Shown piece by piece: positions 16,033-21,502 of a DNA stretch of 23,619 nt. Location: positions 1 to 23,619 of the forward strand of contig DASSTJ010000182.1 in the NCBI GenBank assembly GCA_035707965.1. Reading direction: 5' to 3'. Both the position numbers and the translations under genes were made by a program. How positions within the stretch are numbered: the first letter of the stretch is position 1; each line of letters opens with the position of its first letter. This DNA comes from DASSTJ01 sp035707965. Its GTDB lineage: Bacteria > Actinomycetota > Actinomycetes > Actinomycetales > Angustibacteraceae. Below the pieces are notes generated by a model. The model saw only the letters and a list, made by a program, of their open reading frames with translations, did not search any database and was not told where the DNA came from.

Positions 16033-17021
16033 GCCGTTCCTCTCCTGGCCTGGCGCTCGACGACGAGCCTCGCGATCGCGTTGACCACGAAGGTCAGGAC
16101 GAACAGCACGAGGCCGGCGGCGATGAAGGCGCCCGTCTTCTCCGGGCTGTCGAACTCGGCAGCGTTGTTCGCGATACGGGACGCGAACGTCTCGCCGCCG
16201 TTGAGCAACGAGAAGGACCACGCCGCTCCCGGCGCAAGGGTGCTGAGCACGATCATCACCGCCACCGTCTCGCCCAGAGCCCGGCCCAGCCCGAGCATCG
16301 ACGCGGCCACCACACCGCCGCGCCCGAACGGCAGCACCGTCGTCCGCACCGTCTCCCAGCGCGTCGCTCCCAGTGCCAGCGCCGCCTCCCGGTGCGCCCG
16401 GGGCGTCCGCGCGAACACCTCGCGGGACAGCGCCGTGATGATCGGCAGGATCATGATCGCGAGCACGATCGACACCAGCAGCACCGTGCCCGAGCTGATG
16501 CCGACGTCGCTGAACAACGGGATCCAGCCGAGTGCTCGCGACAGCGGGTCCTGCACGTCGTCGCGCACGTAGGGCATGAGCACCTTGACCGCCCACAGCC
16601 CGTAGACGATCGAGGGCACGGCGGCGAGCAGGTCGATCACGGCCGCGGCCGGACCGGCCAGCCGCGGCGGGGCGTACTGCGTGAGGAAGAGCGCCACCCC
16701 CACCGCCAGCGGCACGGCGATCGTCAGGGCCAGCACCGACGACACGAGCGTCGTCCAGAGCAGGTCGGCGATGCCGAACCGCAACGTGCCGCCGTCCACC
16801 TCGAACACCCGGGAGGTGAGGAAGTTCGCGTGGTTCTGCGCCAGCGCGGGCACCGCCCGGACGACGAGGAACGCGCCGACGAGGCAGACGACGGCCACGA
16901 CGACGAGACCGGCGCCGGTGGCCGTGCCACGGAACAACCGGTCGGCCCAGCGGTCGCGGCCGCGCCCGTGGAAGGTCTCCACGGGCGCGGCCCCCGCCGA
17001 CGGCGTCACGGTGGTCGTCAT
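16029..17021 (-). CDS. pstC: Phosphate ABC transporter permease PstC
   Basis: A 330-aa permease with six predicted helices after a ~30-residue cytoplasmic N-terminus. The EAA loop REAALALGATRWETVRTTVLP and the following LGLGRALGETVAVMIVL are typical of PstC, as is AVPSIVYGLWAVKVLMP. The ATG at 17021 overlaps the pstS stop by one base (TGATG), and the gene overlaps pstA by 4 nt, so the three are translationally coupled. Confidence 0.95.
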   Translation of the reverse strand: MTTTVTPSAGAAPVETFHGRGRDRWADRLFRGTATGAGLVVVAVVCLVGAFLVVRAVPALAQNHANFLTSRVFEVDGGTLRFGIADLLWTTLVSSVLALTIAVPLAVGVALFLTQYAPPRLAGPAAAVIDLLAAVPSIVYGLWAVKVLMPYVRDDVQDPLSRALGWIPLFSDVGISSGTVLLVSIVLAIMILPIITALSREVFARTPRAHREAALALGATRWETVRTTVLPFGRGGVVAASMLGLGRALGETVAVMIVLSTLAPGAAWSFSLLNGGETFASRIANNAAEFDSPEKTGAFIAAGLVLFVLTFVVNAIARLVVERQARRGTA

Positions 17022-18121
17022 CAGCTGATCGCGGCGATGGCCGTCTCGACCTTGGCCGTCACGTCGGCCGGCAGCGGGGCGTATCCGATCTCCTCGAGGC
17101 CCTTCTGCACGTCGGTGCTGGCGAAGTGGGAGAGGAACGCCTTCTCCAGGGCGGTCTTCTCGGCGTCCAGACCCTTCGAGCAGACGATCTCGTAGGTGAC
17201 CAGGACGATCGGGTAGGTGCCCGGAGCCTTCGTCGCGTAGTCGAGCTTCAGGCGCAGGTCGTTGCCCTCGCCCGCGACCTTGGCCACCGAGACCGCTTCA
17301 CCCGCGGACCGACCGGTGAGCTCGACCGGGCCCGCGCCGTTGTCCACCTTGGCGACGCCCAGCTTGTTGTCCTTGGCGTAGGACCACTCGACGTAGGTCA
17401 CGGACCCGGCCGTCTGCTTCACGCCGTCCGCCACGCCGGAGGACTTCTCGCGGCCCTCGCCGGTGCCGGTCCACTTCTTGGCGGGCTCGGCCGTCCAGGT
17501 CTGCGGCGCCGCGGCCTGCAGGTACTTCGTGAAGTTCTCCGTCGTCCCGGACTCGTCGGACCGGAAGAACACCGTGATCTTGTCGCTCGGCAGCGTCACG
17601 CCCGGGTTGATCTCGGCGATGGCCGGGTCGTCCCAGGTGGTGACCTTGCCGCTGAAGATCTGGGCGGCCACCTGGGGCGTCACGACGAGCGAGTCCACAC
17701 CGGGCAGGTTGTACGCGATCGCGATGGGCCCGGCGACCATCGGCAGGTTCCACGCCGGAGCACCGCACCGCTGCTGGGCGGCGTCGACCTCGCCCTTGTC
17801 GGGGTTGAGGGCCGAGTCGGAACCGGCGAAGTCCACCTGTCCGGCCGTGAACTGCTTGATGCCCGCGCCGGAGCCGGTCGGGTTGTAGCTGATGTCCGCG
17901 TCGAGGCAGCTCTCGCCGAAGGACGCGATGGCCTCCTCGATGGCGTTCTTCTGCGCCGAGGAGCCCTCGGCGTTCAGCGTGCCGGCGGGGCAGCTGCCGT
18001 CGCCCGTCGAGTTCGACGAGGTGCTCGCCGTGCCGGCCGAGCTTCCGCAGGCGGCGAGGACGCCGACGAGGCCGACAGTCGCAAGGGTCGCGCCGAGGCG
18101 CTTCCCGCGCAGGTTCGTCAC
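17021..18121 (-). CDS. pstS: Phosphate-binding lipoprotein PstS
   Basis: A 366-aa substrate-binding protein tethered outside the membrane. The lipobox VLAAC places the lipidated Cys at residue 25, followed by a Ser/Thr/Gly linker. Phosphate-binding segments are visible: NAEGSSAQ, NPTGSGAGIKQF, DFAGSDS and FRSDESGTTENF. Length and C-terminus agree with actinobacterial PstS. The GTG start at 18121 has GGGGAGA upstream. It leads the pstSCAB operon and has a PHO box in its promoter. Confidence 0.96.
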   Translation of the reverse strand: MTNLRGKRLGATLATVGLVGVLAACGSSAGTASTSSNSTGDGSCPAGTLNAEGSSAQKNAIEEAIASFGESCLDADISYNPTGSGAGIKQFTAGQVDFAGSDSALNPDKGEVDAAQQRCGAPAWNLPMVAGPIAIAYNLPGVDSLVVTPQVAAQIFSGKVTTWDDPAIAEINPGVTLPSDKITVFFRSDESGTTENFTKYLQAAAPQTWTAEPAKKWTGTGEGREKSSGVADGVKQTAGSVTYVEWSYAKDNKLGVAKVDNGAGPVELTGRSAGEAVSVAKVAGEGNDLRLKLDYATKAPGTYPIVLVTYEIVCSKGLDAEKTALEKAFLSHFASTDVQKGLEEIGYAPLPADVTAKVETAIAAIS

Positions 18122-18172
18122 TGCAGTGTCTCCCCAGGTCGTGGTGGCGCGGCGGTTGCCGCGACGTCCCTG

Positions 18173-18178
18173 ACGCTA
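18173..18178 (-). promoter_or_regulatory. Candidate pstS -10 box
   Basis: Minus-strand TAGCGT (18178-18173) lies just downstream of the PHO box, so an activator bound there would cover the -35 region. It gives a leader of about 45 nt before the pstS start. Confidence 0.5.
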
Positions 18179-18183
18179 GGCAG

Positions 18184-18227
18184 CCGTGATGACCGCAGGT
18201 CCACACCAAGGTGAACGCAGGGTGAAC
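18184..18227 (-). promoter_or_regulatory. PHO box upstream of pstS
   Basis: Read on the minus strand from 18227, the 11-nt units are GTTCACCCTGC (18227-18217), GTTCACCTTGG (18216-18206), a degenerate TGTGGACCTGC (18205-18195) and GGTCATCACGG (18194-18184), all in phase. This fits the actinobacterial PHO-box pattern, which is built from 11-nt GTTCACC-type direct repeats bound by PhoP/RegX3-type regulators. The regulator encoded at 11841 is the likely ligand. Confidence 0.85.
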
Positions 18228-18255
18228 TCCGGACGACGTCTAGGCCCGCCCGCAG

Positions 18256-18318
18256 GTTCAGTGATGCAGCCTGACCAGACACGCCGGCGCGCCGCCCCAG
18301 AACGCATCACTGAGCAGG
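18256..18318 (+). repeat. 63-bp inverted-arm repeat, copy 1
   Basis: It has perfect 10-bp arms tcagtgatgc (18258-18267) and gcatcactga (18304-18313) around an interior that contains the palindrome cggcgcgccg. A second copy starts 95 nt later with 60 of 63 bases identical. It lies downstream of gpm and upstream of the pstS promoter, so it could also end gpm transcripts. Confidence 0.8.
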
Positions 18319-18350
18319 ACTGGGCCGACAGGGGCCAGGCCCTGGCTCCC

Positions 18351-18413
18351 GTTCAGTGATGCAACCTGACCAGACACGCCGGCGCGCCGCCCAAGCACGC
18401 ATCACTGAGCAGG
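18351..18413 (+). repeat. 63-bp inverted-arm repeat, copy 2
   Basis: This is the second copy, with arms at 18353-18362 and 18399-18408. It differs from copy 1 at three positions, all outside the arms. Conservation of the arms suggests recent duplication or selection on the hairpin. Confidence 0.8.
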
Positions 18414-18415
18414 GC

Positions 18416-18460
18416 GGGCAGAGCGATGGGGTGGGCAGAGCGATGGGTGGGCAGAGCAGG
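18416..18460 (+). repeat. Short G-rich tandem repeat downstream of gpm
   Basis: The unit gggcagagcgatggg(g)t occurs at 18416-18432 and 18433-18448, with a partial third copy to 18460. Together with the 63-bp repeats and the PHO box, this accounts for most of the 371-nt stretch between pstS and gpm, in which I see no gene. Confidence 0.65.
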
Positions 18461-18492
18461 CTGGACGGGGGCGGGGTGAGCGGTGAGTGCCC

Positions 18493-19245
18493 TCAGCGAC
18501 CCTGGTTGGCGACGGCCTCGGCTGCTGCGGCGGCGGCGTCCGGGTCGAGGTACTCGCCGCCCGTGACGATCGGCGCCAGGTCGTTGTCGAGCCGGTACAC
18601 CAGCGGGATCCCGGTCGGGATGTTGAGGCCGGCGATCGCCTCGTCGCTGATGCCGTCCAGGTGCTTGACCAGCGCCCGCAGCGAGTTGCCGTGCGCGGCG
18701 AGCAGCACCACCTTGCCGTCACGCAGGTCAGGCACGACCGCGGACTCCCAGTAGGGCAGCAGGCGCGCGACGACGTCCTTGAGGCACTCGGTGCGCGGCG
18801 CGGCGGGGCCGAGGTCGGCGTAGCGGACGTCGCCGGCCTGCGAGAACTCGCTGTCGTCGTCCAGCGGGGGCGGCGGCGTGTCGTAGGAGCGGCGCCAGAG
18901 CATGAACTGCTCCTCGCCGAACTCGTCGGCGACCTGCTTCTTGTTCTTGCCCTGCAGGCCGCCGTAGTGCCGCTCGTTGAGACGCCAGCTGCGACGGACG
19001 GCGATCCAGTGCCGGTCGGCCACGTCGAGGGCCAGGTTCGCGGTCGTGATCGCGCGGCGCAGCAGCGAGGTGTGCACCACGTCCGGCAGGTGCCCGGAGT
19101 CCGCGAGCATGCGACCGCCGGCGAGCGCCTCCTCCCGACCCTTCTCCGACAGGGCCACGTCGACCCACCCCGTGAAGAGGTTCTGGGCGTTCCACTCGCT
19201 CTCGCCGTGGCGCAGCAGGACGAGGGTGTACGGCGCGTCGCTCAT
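18493..19245 (-). CDS. gpmA: 2,3-bisphosphoglycerate-dependent phosphoglycerate mutase
   Basis: A 250-aa glycolytic enzyme that interconverts 3- and 2-phosphoglycerate. The catalytic motif LLRHGESEWN has His13 as the phosphohistidine; LNERHYGGLQGKNK supplies the conserved Glu, and AAHGNSLRALV the second His. I chose ATG 19245: the alternative GTG at 19254 would overlap the probable -10 box, and the ATG gives the canonical N-terminus. The last ~15 residues are Ala-rich. In mycobacteria gpm1 also lies between a ybjN-like gene and senX3. Confidence 0.96.
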   Translation of the reverse strand: MSDAPYTLVLLRHGESEWNAQNLFTGWVDVALSEKGREEALAGGRMLADSGHLPDVVHTSLLRRAITTANLALDVADRHWIAVRRSWRLNERHYGGLQGKNKKQVADEFGEEQFMLWRRSYDTPPPPLDDDSEFSQAGDVRYADLGPAAPRTECLKDVVARLLPYWESAVVPDLRDGKVVLLAAHGNSLRALVKHLDGISDEAIAGLNIPTGIPLVYRLDNDLAPIVTGGEYLDPDAAAAAAEAVANQGR

Positions 19246-19252
19246 GGTTCGC

Positions 19253-19258
19253 ACCCTA
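19253..19258 (-). promoter_or_regulatory. Candidate leaderless -10 box for gpmA
   Basis: Minus-strand TAGGGT (19258-19253) is followed by 7 nt and the ATG at 19245. No Shine-Dalgarno sequence precedes this ATG. Confidence 0.55.
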
Positions 19259-19278
19259 TCGAGGCCGCGCCGAGTCCG

Positions 19279-19337
19279 GTGCGGCGATGGGTGCTGGCCA
19301 CCCGGTCACGATCGCGACCACCCCGGTGGCACCCATC
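19279..19337 (+). repeat. 59-bp intergenic repeat, copy 1
   Basis: It runs from gtgcggcgatgggtgc to ggcacccatc, with inverted arms gatgggtgc and gcacccatc and a core ggtcacgatcgcgacc. A second copy follows at an 83-nt period with 56 of 59 bases identical. It lies just upstream of the gpmA promoter. Confidence 0.8.
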
Positions 19338-19361
19338 CCCCCACCCATCGCGGCACGGCGC

Positions 19362-19420
19362 GTGCGGCGATGGGTGCCGGCCACCCGGTCACGATCGCGA
19401 CCACCCCGGCGGCACCGATC
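19362..19420 (+). repeat. 59-bp intergenic repeat, copy 2
   Basis: This second copy of the 19279 unit differs at three positions. It ends 7 nt before the stop of the ybjN-like gene, so it lies directly downstream of that gene. The gatgggtgccggcc start is shared with the unit at 14993. Confidence 0.8.
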
Positions 19421-19427
19421 GCCGCAC

Positions 19428-19934
19428 TCAGGCGGGGGGCGGGTCCTCGAGGAGGTGACGGAACGCCTCGAGGTTGCGCGTCGACTCGCCGCGGGACGTG
19501 CGCCACGCCCACTCACGCTTCATCGACGTCAGGAATCCCATGGCGAGCACGGTGTCGAACGACCCGTCGGCCGTGGAGAGGATGGCACCGAGCAGGCCGT
19601 CCAACGACTGCGGGGTCACGGCGTCGAGGGGCAGGCGCCCGACCAGGTACACGTCGCCGTCCGCGTCGACGGCGAACGCGATGCCCTGCAGGCGGGAGTT
19701 GCGGCGCAGCAGCCAGCGGTGCACCTCGGCGTGGTTCTCGTCCGGGTTGCGGACGACGAACGCGGACGCCGACAGCGAGTGCTCCCCCACGAGCAGCGAC
19801 ACCGTGGTGCGCAGCTTGTGCTCGCCGGGCAGGGTCGCGACGACCTCACCCGGGCGTCCCCCGCGCTCGTGCTCGATCTCGGCGTCCGCCAGGTGGTCGA
19901 GCACCAGCTGCTCCACGTCCGCCCGGCTCGTCAT
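19428..19934 (-). CDS. YbjN-domain protein
   Basis: A 168-aa protein of the YbjN family, which resembles type III secretion chaperones in fold. Segments VVRNPDENHAEVHRWLLRRNSRL, AFAVDADGDVYLVGRLPL and DGLLGAILSTADGSFDTVLAMGF are typical of the actinobacterial member encoded between mshA and gpm (Rv0487 position in M. tuberculosis). I chose ATG 19934 because it gives the usual length; the open frame upstream has odd composition and covers an inverted repeat. The function is unknown. Confidence 0.85.
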   Translation of the reverse strand: MTSRADVEQLVLDHLADAEIEHERGGRPGEVVATLPGEHKLRTTVSLLVGEHSLSASAFVVRNPDENHAEVHRWLLRRNSRLQGIAFAVDADGDVYLVGRLPLDAVTPQSLDGLLGAILSTADGSFDTVLAMGFLTSMKREWAWRTSRGESTRNLEAFRHLLEDPPPA

Positions 19935-19970
19935 GGCCGGCCCCCCGCGCCGGCGCCGCCGTGCCCGCGT

Positions 19971-20021
19971 TTCGCGCGAACTGGGGCACCAAGGTGCGCG
20001 CACGTGCCCCGATTCGCGCGA
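19971..20021 (+). repeat. Long inverted repeat in the mshA-ybjN gap
   Basis: Arms 19972-19989 (tcgcgcgaactggggcac) and 20004-20021 pair at 16 of 18 positions around a 14-nt loop. The left arm overlaps a perfect 10-bp palindrome ttcgcgcgaa (19971-19980). It lies 22 nt downstream of the mshA stop and may act as terminator or processing site. There is no U-tract. Confidence 0.65.
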
Positions 20022-20043
20022 GACGCTGAGCCCGGACGACGCG

Positions 20044-21327
20044 TCACTGAGCCAGCCTGAGGGTCGGCTCACCGTGGGACGCCCAGCGCGCCTCGCGGTA
20101 GACCTCGAGCAGCTGGTCGACCGTGCGGTCCCACCCGAACGTCGCGGCGTGCTCGACCGCGCCCTTCGACAGCAGCGCGCGACGTTCACGGTCGTCGAGC
20201 AGCGCCGCGATCTCGCGACCCCACTGTGCCGGGTCGTGACCGTCCACGAGGACGCCGCTCACGCCGTCCGCCACCGCCTCGCGCAGGCCCCCGACGGAGG
20301 CTGCGACGACGGGTGCGCCGCACGCCTGCGCCTCGAGCGCGACGAGCCCGAACGACTCGCTGTACGAGGGGACGGCGACGAGGTCGGCACTGCGGTACCA
20401 CGCGGCCAGGCGGTCAGGGGGCTGCGGTCGTTCGAAGCGCACGACGTCCGCGATGTGCAGCCGCTTCGCCAGGCGCTGCAACGCCTCCGGCTTGCGCAGT
20501 CCCGAACCGCTGGGGCCGCCGACGACCGCGACGACGAGCTGGGACCGCAGCTCGGGACGCGCGTCGAGCAGCCCCGCGACCGCGCGGAGCAGGACGTCCG
20601 GCGCCTTGAGCGGCTGGATGCGTCCGACGAAGAGGAGCAGGTGCGCGTCCGGCGCGATGCCGAGCTCGGCGCGTTCGCGCTCACGCTGGCCAGGCGCCGG
20701 CGGCCGGAACTGCCGCAGGTCGACGCCCGGGTTCACGACGGACACCTTGTCGAGCGGCGCACCGTAGAGGTCGACGAGCTGCTGGGCCTCTTCGTGCGTG
20801 TTGGCCACGAGACGATCGGCCGCCTCGACGACCTGGACCTCGCCGATCTCACGGCCTGCCGGCTCGGGGGTGTCCCCGTCGGCGAGCGAGAGGTTCTTGA
20901 CCCGAGCCATCGTGTGCATGGTGTGGACGAGCGGCACCTGCCACCGGTCGGCGGCCAGCCAGCCGACCTGCCCGCTCAGCCAGTAGTGAGAGTGCAGGAG
21001 GTCGTAGTAGCCGGGCGGACGCGTCGCCTCCGCGCGCATGACGCCGGCCGCGAACGCGCACAGCTGACCGGGCAGGTCCTCCTTGCTGAGGCCCTCAAAG
21101 GGTCCGGCCGCCACGTGCCGCACCAGCACGCCAGGTGCGAGGCCGACGACGGGGTCCAGGGCGCTGCTGGTCGCCCGAGTGAACACCTCGACCTCGACGC
21201 CGCGCTCGGCGAGCCTGCGCGCCGTCTCGACGACGTACACGTTGAGGCCACCTGCGTCCCCCGTGCCGGGCTGCTCGAGCGGGCTGGTGTGCACCGCGAG
21301 CATCGCCACGCGTCGCGGCTGCGTCAT
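20044..21327 (-). CDS. mshA: D-inositol-3-phosphate glycosyltransferase MshA
   Basis: A 427-aa GT4-family enzyme that joins GlcNAc to inositol 3-phosphate, the first step of mycothiol synthesis. The N-terminal acceptor domain has AVHTSPLEQPGTGDAGGLNVYV and the DLLHSHYWLSG segment; PLVHTMHTMARVKN follows. The donor domain carries LLFVGRIQPLKAPDVLL and the PSYSESFGLVALEAQACG motif, whose acidic residue contacts UDP-GlcNAc. The ATG at 21327 is preceded by AAGGAG. Synteny with mycobacterial mshA - ybjN-like - gpm supports the call. Confidence 0.96.
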   Translation of the reverse strand: MTQPRRVAMLAVHTSPLEQPGTGDAGGLNVYVVETARRLAERGVEVEVFTRATSSALDPVVGLAPGVLVRHVAAGPFEGLSKEDLPGQLCAFAAGVMRAEATRPPGYYDLLHSHYWLSGQVGWLAADRWQVPLVHTMHTMARVKNLSLADGDTPEPAGREIGEVQVVEAADRLVANTHEEAQQLVDLYGAPLDKVSVVNPGVDLRQFRPPAPGQRERERAELGIAPDAHLLLFVGRIQPLKAPDVLLRAVAGLLDARPELRSQLVVAVVGGPSGSGLRKPEALQRLAKRLHIADVVRFERPQPPDRLAAWYRSADLVAVPSYSESFGLVALEAQACGAPVVAASVGGLREAVADGVSGVLVDGHDPAQWGREIAALLDDRERRALLSKGAVEHAATFGWDRTVDQLLEVYREARWASHGEPTLRLAQ

Positions 21328-21441
21328 CCGTGCTCCTTCGTCGTCCGGTCCACCTTGCTCGAACCGTTCTCCAGCCTGCCCTGTTCCCGTACGGCCCGCG
21401 ATCGCGGGTCACAGCGCGGACGCCGCCGGCCGTCCCGAAGC

Positions 21442-21466
21442 GGCCAGCGACCGCGGCTCGCTGGCC
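21442..21466 (-). terminator. Hairpin downstream of the GH31 gene
   Basis: Perfect 9-bp arms ggccagcga (21442-21450) and tcgctggcc (21458-21466) surround a 7-nt loop, 36 nt after the GH31 stop. There is no U-tract, as often in high-GC terminators. Confidence 0.45.
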
Positions 21467-21502
21467 GGGGCGTCTCGCGCGGACAGCCTCACCCACCCCG
21501 GC

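Noticed and set aside
15076..16596. A 506-aa version of PstA
   Set aside because: The extra 188 N-terminal residues are a shadow of pstC. ATG 16032, overlapping the pstC stop, gives the normal PstA length.
18256..18413. CRISPR array
   Set aside because: Only two copies of a 63-bp unit, with a single 32-nt spacer and no cas genes.
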